Part shown: positions 32,832-44,480 of the stretch, piece by piece
Position numbering within the stretch: the first letter of the stretch is position 1
Layout of the letters: each line of letters starts with the position of its first letter
DNA from: Nephrocerus scutellatus
Lineage: Eukaryota > Arthropoda > Insecta > Diptera > Pipunculidae
Reading direction: 5' to 3'
Assembly: GCA_947095585.1 (NCBI GenBank)
Contig: OX352764.1
Span: 72,187,536 to 72,251,535 of the forward strand
Length of the DNA stretch: 64,000 nucleotides
Position numbers and translations under genes: made by a program
Notes under the pieces: model-generated
Seen by the model: only the letters and a program-made list of their open reading frames with translations
Told to the model about the DNA's origin: nothing
The model's database searches: none

Positions 32832-35800
32832 TGTTTGCAAAATTGCCGAAGTGACCCAAAATAGGTTATCAAATATGAAGGGTGATGAAGCGAACGTAGC
32901 CAACCCGGTAAACAAGATTACGAATAAATCGGCGGAAAGTGTCAAACGAAAATGTAAGTTTTGCGCTACGTGGCATGTTTTTGAAAAAGGAACTTGCCCT
33001 GCTTTAGGCAAAACTTGTTCAATATGTAAAAAGAAAAATCATTTAGAAGTGGCATGTTTTAAGAATAATAATAGCACTAATAAACGGAAAACGAATAGAG
33101 TGAATGAGATTTGTAACAACAACCGGAAGGACAGTGATGAAGATTTCAGTGAAGATGATAATGATAATCCAAGAAACTTATTGATTGCTAAAATTGACGG
33201 AAAATCAACGGTTTCTTCCAGGCTTAATGTAATTGCAACGTTGAAGTTGAAATTTGGAAATGTATGGAAACAGGTCGAGTGTATGTTGGATACCGGCTCG
33301 AATTCGTGTTTAGTGGGTTATAGCATGTATAAAGCATTAATGGCCCAGAAAAATCCAGTAGTATCTAAATCAAAATATGAACTGATTGATTTCAACGGAA
33401 ATTCAATCAAATCTATTGGAGAAGTTAAGATCCCGTGTGAAATTAATAATCAGCGGTATACTCTTTTATTTCAAGTTGTCAACAGAAATCATGGTCTATT
33501 GTTGTCATCAAACGCATGCTCTGCATAAAAATTAGTTAAATACAGTGACGAAGTTAAAAGTTATCCCAGGAATTTTAAACATAATCATCTGCAAGTTATT
33601 GAAACAGTTAGGAAAACTGATGCCAGTTCTGAATTTGACAAAGTAGATGCTGACCGAATTATCGAGAAATATAATGATGTATTTGGAGACAGTTTTGGTC
33701 TCCTTCCAGGAGAAGTTGAGCTGGAGATAGACAAAGATATCAAACCAGTTATACAAAGAGCGCGTCGTATTCCAGTGATTTATAGGGATAAATTGAAAGT
33801 TGAACTCAAAAAATTAGTTCAAGATGGAATTATCGAAAAGATAACGAAACACACGGATTGGGTTAGTAATGTTTTGATTGTTAAAAAACCAAATTCATTT
33901 CGAATATGCTTAGATCCAATTCCTCTCAATAAAGCTCTAAAGAGACCGAATTGTCAATTTACTACAGTTGATGAAATTTTGCCAGAACTGGGTAAGGCTC
34001 AGGTTTTCTCAACGTGTGACGCAGCAAAGGGTTTCTGGCATAAAACTTACAAAATCCAGCAGTGAATTGACATGCTTTTGGACGCCATTTGGACGCTACG
34101 TCTGGAAACGCTTACCTTTTGGCATTTGCTCAGCGCCTGAAATTTTCCAGATGAAGATGTACGAAATGACACATGATCTTAAAGGTGTGGAGGTGTTAGC
34201 GGATGATCTTTTGATTTACGGAAGCGGTGATAACAAAGAAGAGGCGCTTGTTGACCATAATAAAAATTTAGAAAGTTTAATGATTCGACTTCGACAGTAT
34301 AATTGTAAATTAAATAAATCAAAATTGAAGTTATGCCAGTCATCTGTAAAATTCTTTGGTCATATTCTAACAAATGAAGGCCTTAAAGCAGATACATCAA
34401 AAATCAGTGCTATTCAAAATATGAAATCTCCGGAAAATAAAACCGATCTTCAACGATTTATGGGCATGGTCAATTATCTAGCTAGATACATAAAAGATTT
34501 AAGCACACATTGTACTCCATTACGAAAACTGTTGTTGGAAGATACTCCTTGGATATGGACAAAAACTCAGGAGGATGAGTTCAAAAAATTAAAGTTACTA
34601 GTTGGGAATGTTAAAACCTTGAAGTATTTTGACAGTACTAAGCCAATTACAATAGAGTGCGATTCGAGTAGCTCTGGCTTGGGCGCGGCATTATTTCAAC
34701 AAAACAATATTATCGCATATGCTTCCAGAACGTTGACGGCTACAGAGCGCAATTATGCTCAGATAGAGAAAGAATTGCTCGCGATTGTGTTTGCATGCAT
34801 CAGGTTCGACCAGATGATCGTTGGTCATATGTGTACTGTCAAAACTGATCACAAGCCTTTGATCAATATTTTTCAAAAGCCATTGCTTAAAGCACCAAAG
34901 CGACTTCAGTTGATGTTAATGATCCTGCAACGTTATTCTTTAAATTTGGAGTTTATAGAAGGAAAAAACAATATTGTTGCAGATACGCTTTCAAGAATGC
35001 CAGTAGAAGATAATGACAATAATAATGATATAATACCTCGTGAAAAAAAATGTATACATCTAATTGAGAATGTTAATCCAGCACAAGGGTTAAATATAAC
35101 CGATGAAAGAATAGAGAATATAAGGCAGGTAACTCAAAATGACATATCTTTACAAAAACTTATTCAACTAATCACATACGGATGGCCGAATAATATTAGA
35201 AATGTTCCTGATGAAGTTCAACTTTATTATAAATTTAAAAATGACCTTTCAACACAAAACGGATTGATATTTATGGAGAATAGAATTTTAATTCCACGTG
35301 AATTAAGAAAGTTGATACGTACAAACGTACATGTGAGTCATAATGGTGTGGAGTCAACTCTTCGGCTCGCAAGTGAAAATGTTTTCTGGCCAGGTATGAA
35401 TTCTGAGATTCGGGAGATGGTAACAAAATGTGATATTTGTGCAAAATATGCAAGTTCTCTAGCAAAACCGCCGATGCTGTCTCACGATATCGCAACTTAC
35501 CCATTTCAATTCATATCGATGGATGTATTTTTCACTCATTATAAAGGAAAACAAACAGCATTTTTAGTAACAGTATGTCACTACTCGGATTATATTGAGC
35601 TAGATATATTAAATGATATGACTTCCAATTCAGTTGTTAACGCATGTAAACGCCATTTCAGCCGCTATGGAATACCTCAAAGAGTCTTAACAGATAATGG
35701 AACAAACTTTGTTAGTAAAGAGTTCGCGTATTTTGCCTCGCAGTGGAAATTTACCCATGTTGTTTCTTCACCACATTATCATCAAAGCAATGGTAAAGGT

Positions 35801-36481
35801 GAATCAGCTGTAAAAATAGCCAAACGCCTTATACAAAAAAGTGAAGAAAGTAGCGAAGATATCTGGTATTCTTTATTACATTGGCGTAATATTCCTAACA
35901 AAACCAATTCGAGCCCAGCTCAGAGAATGCTGTCAAGAAGAACGCGAACAGGAATACCGTCAATAACATCGAATTTTAAACCCGAAATTATTAAAAATGT
36001 TCCGGAGAAATTGGAAGAGAATCGACGTCGAGCCAAATACTATTATGACCAAAAAACGAAATCTCTTCCAGCATTGACTATTGGACAACCAGTATTTGTT
36101 CAATTAAATCCTGATAATAATAAACTATGGACAAAAGGGACCATAGAAAATAAAATCACGGATAGATCATATGCGATCAATGTTGATGATTCATCTTATC
36201 GACGAGATTTGATTCATATAAAGCCTCGTCTTTCTGATGATGCCATTACTCAAAAGACGACAGCGGATATCTACAATGAAGAAACTAGCAGTACCAGCGA
36301 TCTAAACACCGATGTTTTAAGACAGAATGTTGCATCACAGATTCCAGTATCGTCGCATACTCATGATGCATTTTTACCAACTGGTACTGAAATTAATTCA
36401 ACTTCTACACCGGTGCCTACTCGTCCAAGAAGAGTTAGTAGGATGCCCGAAAAGTTCAAGGATTATTCTATGGAAGGATAG
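32832..36481 (+). pseudogene. Gypsy B gag-pol, second (5'-less) copy
   Basis: Repeats the zinc-knuckle gag, protease (stop at 33526-33528), RT start and RT-RNase H-integrase (to 36481) of the first copy with the same stop and the same frameshift. It differs at three residues: Ser to Pro in the RT block KRLSFG, Arg to Ser in LARENV before the integrase zinc, and Gln to Pro in RTGIQS. Pro in KRLPFG is the usual residue in Gypsy RTs, so the second copy may keep the ancestral state there. Confidence 0.88.
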
Positions 36482-36603
36482 ATAGATAATTTTAGTTTTC
36501 ATTTCTATTTTAATTTATTAAGTTTTGTTTTTTTTTGAATTGATTGCTTTGATTTATATAATTTTAGAATCTTAAGTATGTTTCTTTTAAAAGATAAGGA
36601 AGA

Positions 36604-36787
36604 TGTTGTGGTAGATACCACTGAACACACACTGTACAATATCAGTGTGTTAGACACATAGGGTTTGACATTCAAGCATTGTAGAATGGAACTCGTTATG
36701 AAAAGCATTGTAATCCGTATCTCAGTGAATAAATAAATATAATACTTAAAAACATTCTAATTGTTTTATATATATATCACATAATAA
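36604..36787 (+). repeat. Gypsy B 3' LTR (second copy)
   Basis: The duplicate of 32085-32268, offset 4,519. It is the third LTR of the same family in the window. Confidence 0.9.
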
Positions 36788-37314
36788 CATAACGACAATA
36801 AGCAGTCCGATTTATTCCAAAATTTACAAGTATCCGAAGATACATGAGGAAGAAATCGAACGACAAATTCGCAGTATGCTAGATCAGTTCCCAAAAAATC
36901 AAACACCTTAACTGGAAAAAATTGGCGTATAGTCATAGACTATCGAAAGTTGAACGAAGACACCATGATTGATAAATTCCCGATTCCAAATATTGACAGT
37001 AATCTTGACAAATTAGGCACTCGGTGTTACGAGACATAGTTAATAAAATCTGTGTCGTCTATCTCGAGGATGTTTTCAGCACCTCATTTAATGAACATCT
37101 TAATAATTTAAAAGCTGTATTCGACATATTGGAAGAAGCTGGCTTAAAAATCCAAGCTCGTAAATGCAATTTTTTAAAACAACAAATTGAATATCTTGGG
37201 CATAGTTTGACTTCTGATGATGTCATTCCAACCCTACTTAATGGTAATGATTACCATGGATAACCAACAACTCAAAGACAAATGAAATTTTTCTGGTGTC
37301 ACAGGATTTTACAA
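36788..37314 (+). pseudogene. Gypsy A RT fragment (second copy)
   Basis: Identical in layout to 32269-32795 and created by the tandem duplication. The original Gypsy A sequence continues to the right of this copy. Confidence 0.75.
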
Positions 37315-37585
37315 AAAATAAAAACAACCTATAAAAATTAAAAATTTTCGTGTAAATTCTCTAATTGATACACAAAGTGCAAAAGGAGCCCCCTTATCCT
37401 GATCACTCCAAAATTTTTACAAAAGTGTTGTGTCTATAAAATTTAAAGAAAATCGGGCTAGTTTTTAAATATTTATATGGAAGCCCCTCGGCTTTGGGAC
37501 CACTTCAAGATTTTTACAAAAAGCGTTGTCCATAGGATTAAACATGTGTGTATAAAATTTGAAGAAAATTGGTAAAAATTTTAGT
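37315..37585 (-). repeat. Repeat X copy inserted in Gypsy A
   Basis: Reversed family end (CAACCTATAAAAATTAAAAA, then GTAAATTCTCTAATTGATAC) with internal units (ATCCTGATCACTCC, ACAAAAAGCGTTGTCCA, ACATGTGTGTATAAAATTTG). Its first 36 bases are also carried at 32796-32831 as part of the duplicated block. It lies between the RT and RNase H blocks of Gypsy A. Confidence 0.65.
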
Positions 37586-37745
37586 CACAGGCAGTACCTG
37601 GGAAGGCAATTTAATCTTTGCACTGATCATAAGCCAATCAAGTGGCTATACACAAAGAATTCAGGGCTTTCTACAAATTGGCCCAAGCCCCGAGGAAAAT
37701 GGGTACGTACTTATCAAGTTAAAGGAAATAGAAATTGTGAATCAA
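37586..37745 (+). pseudogene. Gypsy A RNase H scrap
   Basis: Reads RQYLGRQFNLCTDHKPIKWLY, the RNase H segment around the TDHKP motif. The integrase that should follow is absent, and within about 50 bp the sequence becomes env-like, so a large deletion has removed the end of pol. Confidence 0.7.
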
Positions 37746-39220
37746 ACAAACAATTTTGCACGTAATAGATTTTAACATTATAAGATCCACTCTCAAAAAC
37801 ATAGAACTTAACCTTAAACAACTAGATATCCATAATAAACAGATACTAACTAATGAAATTAATATAATTAAGGCAAAAATAAAATCCATAACGCCAACCG
37901 GGTATAGATCAAAAAGAGGTGTGGCTAATTTTATTGGTATGGTTATTTGGAGTTATGGATGGCGAAGACCGACAATAGATTTTACAACATTTAAATACCG
38001 TGGATATAAATAATCACAACTCAATAAATAAACTAAATGAGCAGATTTCAGTTAACACTCATTTTAATAAAACTATACAGATTTTAAAAGAAGCAATAGA
38101 AGAAGATAGTATTACCATTCAAAATTCTTTTGGCAATATACAAAACAGACAGTGAAATTTTTCGACAACTTTTATATTATGACCAGATGTTAAAACGTAA
38201 ATACTTTGAAGACAAAATAATCCAAATTAAAGATAACACAGCTTCAGCAAAATATAACATTATTCACCCATCCATTCTTACACCGAAGAAATAGAAACTT
38301 TTGGTATAGATTTTTACAAACTAAAATAACTATAAATATATGTATTGAAATATAAGGAAAACTTATTAATTATTGCTATTGAAGTTCCAAGAATTACATA
38401 CAGACAGATTTTAAAATAATTACACCCTTACCAAGCCCAAACAATTTCGAAATCAGTGTACAAAACGAACTAATCCTTGAAATCGATAAAAAAATACTAG
38501 CATACAAAGAAAAAACTTTTCTAAAGAATATGATGGAAAATGATAATTGTATTTGGTGCAAATATAGGCACACCAATAAAACTACAATTGAAATGTTAGA
38601 CGATGATCTTAGTAAAAAATGCTGTAAAAGAACAATTAATACAAAATTGTGATGAACGAAATCTCCTATTGAATAAAGATTACCTTTTTTTTAGTAATTG
38701 TGAATTAAAAATAGGACAGAAATCTTTTCAGAATGACAAAATTATAATACATGTGGGATAGGAACAAGCAAGCTACAAACGAATACACACGAATAGATAC
38801 AGACAATAGATACGCACATTCGAGCATTCATCAATTTAATTAGTCTGACTTGAATCGCCACCAAGCGAACTACATATTTCTTCATAAATATTTAGTGTAT
38901 TAAGAAAGATTCAAATAAAACCTACAAACGTTCTTTAAAAATTAAAATTAAAATTGATCATTTGTCAGCGTTTTAATATTACATACATGATAAATACTTT
39001 TACCCAAATGAGGAAATTCATGTTACATATATTGAAAATTTAACATTTAAAAAATATTCAAATGGAAAACTTCTCAAACATTAACGAGATAATTCATTAT
39101 TTTTCATTATAATTATAATTATACTAATCGTACTTTAGCTTTTAAGAAAAAATAGTTTGAAAATCACTAGTAAACAAAAAAGTAAAGATTTTGGCCTAGA
39201 GGAGATTAAAAATTGATACG
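37745..39220 (+). pseudogene. Gypsy A env remnant (errantivirus-like), interrupted by a solo LTR
   Basis: Env-like region in several frames. It has a coiled segment (37756-37900) followed by an RSKRG furin-type site near 37906, with hydrophobic residues after it. Further blocks of env-like text run to 38747. After the solo LTR (38752-38983) the same frame resumes, and near 39095-39140 there is an isoleucine-rich hydrophobic run expected of a transmembrane anchor, then a basic tail. Multiple stops and frameshifts make it inert. In gypsy-type errantiviruses env follows pol and precedes the polypurine tract, as here. Confidence 0.62.
38752..38983 (+). mobile_element. Solo LTR in Gypsy A env
   Basis: A 232-bp block starting TGTGGGATAGG and ending ATATTACA, flanked by TACA at 38748-38751 and 38984-38987. 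It holds an AATAAAACC signal near 38916. Removing the block and one TACA rejoins the env reading frame exactly. TG...CA ends and the absence of internal sequence mark it as a solo LTR. The family is not identified. Confidence 0.82.
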
Positions 39221-39280
39221 GAATCAAATAAATAAAACAAATATATTGCACATTTTAAAAAGATTCAGGAGAATTTTAAG

Positions 39281-39296
39281 ACAGGGGGTGGAGGAG
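39281..39296 (+). promoter_or_regulatory. Polypurine tract of Gypsy A
   Basis: ACAGGGGGTGGAGGAG lies after env, as expected for the plus-strand primer, and is followed by AGTTAT, plausibly the first bases of the 3' LTR. The LTR itself is not intact and fades out before about 39400. Confidence 0.55.
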
Positions 39297-39429
39297 TTAT
39301 ATGAACGAAACAATACTAATAATAAATATTTGATAAGATAATCCACAATCTGTTTTTACGAACCAATGGCATAAACTCTCTCATAAGTGGCGATCAGGGA
39401 CAATTAACAACAAGCGCAACTTCTGTCAA

Positions 39430-40355
39430 TTAGAGACGCAAGACAGAAAACACACGACGACAGATTTCCAAGACAACCACATCCAGGAGTGTAAGCCTGA
39501 CAGAGAGGCCAGATGCATGACGAAGATACGACAGCAACCTGCAACATTATCCCTGAGACCCAGAGCAACACGTCAACATTGTCCTGACACTCCAAAACGG
39601 CATTTAACGACTTCGACTTTGACGCAATCCCCAAACGAATAAATCCCCAAAGTCTAAACCGTAGAAGCGGTGATGCTGGCTCGGAAACATCCCGATCAAC
39701 ACCAAACACTCAAACACCAAAAAAATTAGCTAGAACAACAACGAAGTAAACCAGACTAGAGGAAAACAACGGAACACAGGTTTCTCGACTTGTTTTCATT
39801 CCGAGTGCAATCGGCAAACAAAAAATTGTCACAAGTGATTACTGATTACATCCAGACGTTAGATCCAAAAAAAAATCTAACAATGATTAGCACCAAGACG
39901 ACACCAAAAGCTGTCGACGAGGCCGTGCAACGCATTATTCTGGAGAACGCAGGTGACAATAACATTACACCCGCGTCCAGAGAGATCGATATGGTGCGGG
40001 TGGTCGGTCAGTACCCCCGGCGGCGACTGGATGAAGGAATCTATTTAAATGACGTTTTGTTGAAAGTCGGATTGAAGTGGATGGAACGAAAACTAGAGAA
40101 AAGTAGCAGAGCAAGGGTCAAGGTATGTAACACATTTCTCTTCTCGAGAATGTAGCAATATCAACCAGTGCAGCAAGACGAGCCAGAGATAGCGGCCCTA
40201 AGACGACACGCATTGGTGAGCAGGTGGGACCGACACGGGGACTTGGTCTTAGTGCCCATATGCGAAAACGACCACTGGTATCTCGTGGTGGTCACCAATC
40301 CAGGAAGACCGAATGCAGAGCCAATACAAAGTTCCCAGACATTGGGCTCGACAAC
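39430..40355 (+). pseudogene. Ulp1/C48 protease-like gene, copy 1 (N-terminal two thirds)
   Basis: SUMO-protease-like fragment. From about 39790 the frame has a variable leader, then DEGIYLNDVLLKVGLKWMER (40032-40090), matching the conserved LND segment at the start of the Ulp1 core. VKVCNTFLFSRM follows, then a TAG at 40153 where copy 2 has CAA. The frame continues through LRRHALVSRWD and VPICENDHWYLVVVTNP (40255-40310), which contains the catalytic His of the HW motif. The Asp, Gln and Cys parts are missing because the sequence changes after 40320. The upstream 39430-39780 resembles 60140-60380 before copy 2. Members of the family cleave SUMO or related tags. A role here is inferred only. 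Confidence 0.75.
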
Positions 40356-40750
40356 AATTACTTAGGGAACAACAGCTAGAAAGCAATTCGTCGTAGCAGA
40401 ACAAAAACACCACGCTGCTCTCGTAACAGCTATAGGAGCCGTAGCAGATGCGGTAGGAGCAGAAGCAGCAGTAGCAACAATAGCAGCAACAGTATTAACA
40501 AGTATGGCAGCGACACGAGCAACAACAACAAGCGAGAGGGCATCGTCATCAAGGCAGTAGGGAAGCCCGTTCATCACCAAACCCCGAGACAGTAAGGCAA
40601 CGAGAAGATGTCCTATCGCTCGAGGGGAGCGATTCCGTGCACGACGGGGCAACCACGACCGAATGTTTACTCTATGAACTCCAGGCCAGGCTCAGCCAAG
40701 CAAGAGTGAGAACACGAGATCTCCAAATGATACAGTTCTTCCATAGTCAA
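40356..40750. other. GCA/CAA-rich interval of unknown origin
   Basis: A run of GCAGCA, GTAGCA and ACAACA codon-like triplets at about 40420-40550 can be read as an Ala-rich or Ser/Arg-rich segment. The following 40640-40740 (ECLLYELQARLSQ in one frame) looks coding but matches nothing I recognise. It may be part of the element that carried the Ulp1-like gene. Confidence 0.3.
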
Positions 40751-41561
40751 GGAACCGCGAGTAACTGTGTCAGACCCATTCACACACACTGGCGTTGATT
40801 ATGCAGGACCTGTCCAAAAAGGCTACTTATCGGTATTCATATGCATATTAATTTAGAAGCGGTAAGCGACTTAACAACAGACATCAGCATTCTTAGCGGC
40901 GTTGAAAAGATTATTTTTCCACAAGAGGAAAAAGTTCACATATATACTCTGATAATGGGACGAATTTTATTGGAGCAGATCGGAAATTAAACGCTGATTT
41001 TATAAATAAGCAATTAAAGATAGTTGTTCAATCACACCAATTCTAGAGAATGAGAACATTCAATGATATTTCGTTCCCCCTCATATAGGAGGGATTTGGG
41101 AAGCCGGTGTAAAATCAGTAAAATACCACATTAAACGCGTAATTGGCGATTCGAAATTAACCTTTGAAGAAATGCCACAAATAGAGGCAATCCTGAATTC
41201 GCGACCGCTATATGGGTTGACCGGAAACACCGTCGAGGATGTCGACGTGTTGACGCCAGGCCATTTTTTGATTGGTCACCCAATCATTGATTGCCCAGAA
41301 AAGATAGAAGATTCTAGCATTGGATCCCTAGATAGATGGAAGCTTATCCAGAAAATGAAAAAAGATTATTGGAACCGCTGGAAGGAAGAGTACTTTACAA
41401 CACTACAACAGCGGAATAAGTGGAAGACTCCACAGGAAAATATCAAGATAGGAGAAATCGTTTTACTAAAAGAAGAAAACTCACCAACATCGAAATGGCT
41501 ACTAGGCAGAATAACGGACGTACCCCCGGAAAAGATGGAAAATTTTGAGTGGTCACGTTGA
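40751..41561 (+). pseudogene. BEL/Pao integrase and C-terminal region, broken
   Basis: Reads FTHTGVDYAGPV at 40778-40815, a partial core with the TDNGTNFIGA-type block in altered frame (about 40950), then PPHIGGIWEAGVKSVKYH (41077-41130). A clean stretch from 41172 carries INSRPL-like ILNSRPLYGL, LTPGHFLIG, WNRWKEEYF and GEIVLLKEE, the DUF5641-type end of BEL/Pao polyproteins. It ends in a stop after ENFEWSR at 41559. No LTR pair was identified. Confidence 0.82.
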
Positions 41562-43378
41562 AGCTTCAAGATAAAACGACCAATCAGCAAAATTTGCAGA
41601 CTTCAAGTTTCGGAGGTTATAGAATCTGACAAAAAACAAGCGGTAGCTGTCAACTTCGTTGGAAATTGTGGTCTTTTGATCCTTTTACTAATCTTAGGAA
41701 TGGCGAAAAGCATAAAATCTGCACCATATTTAAAGGGAGCATCAATATCTCCACTAGATCAAGAAATGGCAATTTTTCTGGATAAGATTGGAAACATGGA
41801 TATTGAGAGTTCCAAATGAAACTTAATTATATACTTTAATTTGAGGTCCTATTTCACGGAAATGAAACAAATACCAACTTTCATTACCAACTTTCATTAC
41901 CAGCTTAGATAAACAGTGCATTAGATTGACCAATTACAAGGAAGCATGGAAGCGATGCCGACAAGACTGAAACGTCCCCTTAGCATCATCAAAAATAATA
42001 ACCAATTATTAATAGCAACGAAAAGGAAAAAAGAACGCCATTTGAATTTGTAGGCTCAATATATCACATTCTGTTTGGGATGATGGATTCAGATGATAGA
42101 GATGAGATGGAGGAAAATATGAAACATTTGCTCGACAATCAAGCAATCTCCAAAACCTGCAAAAACAACAGACGTCGGTTCTAGACTCAACAGTCAATAT
42201 TTTGAAGAAAACTACTGACAAAGTAAACATTAATTTTGGCAACATGAAAGTGCAGCTCAAGTTGTTTAAAGAATACGTAATAAAAGACCAAAATGAAGAA
42301 AGAAGTACTTTGATATTTCAGTTAATGATGACGCAAATAAACCTTATAATTGACGAATGTGACAGAATTCAATAGTCAATAATAGATCTTTTGATCGATA
42401 TAAACCATGGGCACGTTAAACCCCATTTATTAACTTCAGAACAGCTACATAAATAATTAGAAGTCATAAGAGATCAGTTAAAACCAAACGAAATATTACC
42501 GGACATGATTACTGGAAATGAACTACAGGAAACATATAAATCGTTGACTGCGAGGGGAATAATAATGGACAAATAAAAAAAGAAACATCAGAAGTGTTCA
42601 GACTCATTCCATTGCCAATAGAAAGAAATAATTCACCTATCATAGTACATGTAGATGCGGATTAAAGTTTATAATTTTGACTATAATTCATATGTGTTAA
42701 TGACCCAATCCGAACTTAACATATGTGAAGGAATGTGATGGTAATTACTTCTGTAAAGAACACAAACCTTGGAGACTAGCAATAGAAAACGAATGTGAAA
42801 TATCGGATCTCAAACAATATCGAAGAGAGTGCACATTCAAGAAAACATCGATAAGAGAGCAATGGAAGCTCTATCAAAAATGAATTACTGGGTTTTTAAC
42901 GTATTCAACAAAACGAGCAATATAATATATAGATTGTGGTCACGACAAGCGAAGTTGGATAGAAATTCCGTTCAAAGGGATATTGGAGTTGAAGCCTGGA
43001 TGTACAGCAATTTCGAATGGCGTTACTTTAACATCACGGATACAATACTAGTCGCAAGCAACCAATCTATTACGAACGATATCTTGGAAGAAAAACATAA
43101 GTCAATTTAACGAAATACAAACAAACCCATTGGAGACGATGATGATACACAACTGCCTTAACATCAATAACCTCAGACAACATTTAGACGAATTAAAGAC
43201 AACACAGGGTAAGCTTAAGGCACTGAAATTCCACACGTTCAGTGGGCGTTCTTTAATGCTCATTATTATCATAATATCATATCTTAGATCTAAAATTTGT
43301 AAAAGAAGCGCTAGGATAACTTTGGACTTTACCCCTCATGCACCTTTTTCCCCTTCCCAAAATGTTCAAATATGACCA
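41562..43378 (+). pseudogene. BEL/roo-type env-like remnant
   Basis: Downstream of the BEL integrase, frames with stops still show a leader with a hydrophobic run (GNCGLLILLLILGMAKS, about 41659-41710). A following block matches the region where roo-type env products begin their ectodomain. Cys-containing blocks around 42700-43110 and a basic, membrane-proximal tail (about 43255-43375) come next. It is far too broken to be expressed. Position after integrase and the membrane-like ends are the main support for calling it env. Confidence 0.5.
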
Positions 43379-43556
43379 CGTTTATTTCCTGCTGCAATAT
43401 CACACAATCCACGTAAGGGAAACAATCCTATCTCAATATTACTTTTCCTGGTAAGCAGATACGTTATCATAACAACCCACTTTCATACAGTCCACTTAAA
43501 CAATCCTATTTCAATATTAATTATTTACGTTTTGTTTCGACCGCGAACGCAAAATT

Positions 43557-43982
43557 GTGTACCGGCTATTCTATTTGTTAATGACGTTGCTAATGGTGTC
43601 GTGCATAAGTGAGGCCTCAACAATAGAGGTGCGAAAAATTCCGAGCTTCAATCAGCTCGGCAAGAAAATGTGGCGAAAAATGACACTGACTGTGATCAAC
43701 AGATTTCCCATTGACGGTGGTAACCATGCTAAATGTGCAAGCGTGATAATCGTTACCGATATAATCGATATTGATAGTATCAAGAAGACGACCACTGATT
43801 ATCGAGATATATCCCATCATGACGCTCAGCTTGTCTTGTCCACCAATCATCGAACAACAAATTCCGATGAATTAATCTTCAATCAAACGCAAGCACCAAG
43901 CCAACAACAAATTTATAAGTTGTGGCGAGATAATCGTATGCGGCCAGCGAGACCAAGGCGTCAGTTTGTTTTACTTGCGTAG
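43557..43982 (+). CDS. Unrecognised 141-codon frame, possible secreted protein
   Basis: An open frame of 141 codons ending at 43982. The position-43557 codon is GTG. An ATG at 43581 gives MTLLMVSCISEASTIEV, a short hydrophobic N-terminus with a plausible signal-peptidase site after SEA. The rest is polar with HH, NQT and a basic end (RPARPRRQF) and has no motif I know. It sits between BEL env remnants and the 88-bp minisatellite. An open frame of this length is unusual for this AT-rich DNA, but it could still be chance or an unrecognised element protein. No splice sites or TATA box stand out. Confidence 0.35.
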   Translation: MYRLFYLLMTLLMVSCISEASTIEVRKIPSFNQLGKKMWRKMTLTVINRFPIDGGNHAKCASVIIVTDIIDIDSIKKTTTDYRDISHHDAQLVLSTNHRTTNSDELIFNQTQAPSQQQIYKLWRDNRMRPARPRRQFVLLA

Positions 43983-43984
43983 AC

Positions 43985-44480
43985 GATCAGTCTATTTACC
44001 TTAAGAAAAATATCCTATCAGTATTTACATTTATACTATATTTTAAGAATTACATTAATTACACAATTACCTTAAGACAATTAGTCTATCAGTTATTCGC
44101 TTTTATACTACATTTCAAGAATTACATAAAATACAATGATAATTATTTACACACTTACCTTGAATAAATATCCTAACAGTTATTCACTTTCATACTATAT
44201 TTAAAGAATTACATAAAACACAATGATCATTATTTACACACTTACCTTAAATAAAATATCTTAACAGTTATTCACTTTCATTCTATATTTTAAGACTTAC
44301 ATAAATACAATGATCAGTTATTTCAACACTTACCTTAAGACCAATAGTCTATCAGTTATTCGTTTTCATACTATATTTTAAGAAATATATTAAATACAAT
44401 GCTCAGTTATTTACATACTTACCTTAAATAAAATATCCGATCAGTTATTCGTTTTCATACTATATTTTAAGAATTAAATA
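43985..44480. repeat. Approximately 88-bp minisatellite, main block
   Basis: Units marked by (AC)TTACCTTAA recur near 43996, 44068, 44154, 44241, 44329 and 44418, a spacing of 72 to 89 bp. Each unit carries ATATCCTATCAGTTATTCG, TTTTCATACTATATTTTAAG and AATACAATGATCAG in order. Related words already appear at 43410-43530. Confidence 0.85.

Larger units (their letters stand above)
32832..37350 (+). repeat. 4,519-bp tandem duplication, second copy
   Basis: The junction at 32830-32835 joins the repeat X sequence directly to the middle of Gypsy B gag. The three bases TGT are common to both parent breakpoints and the junction. The second copy therefore lacks a 5' LTR and the gag N-terminus. Confidence 0.92.
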
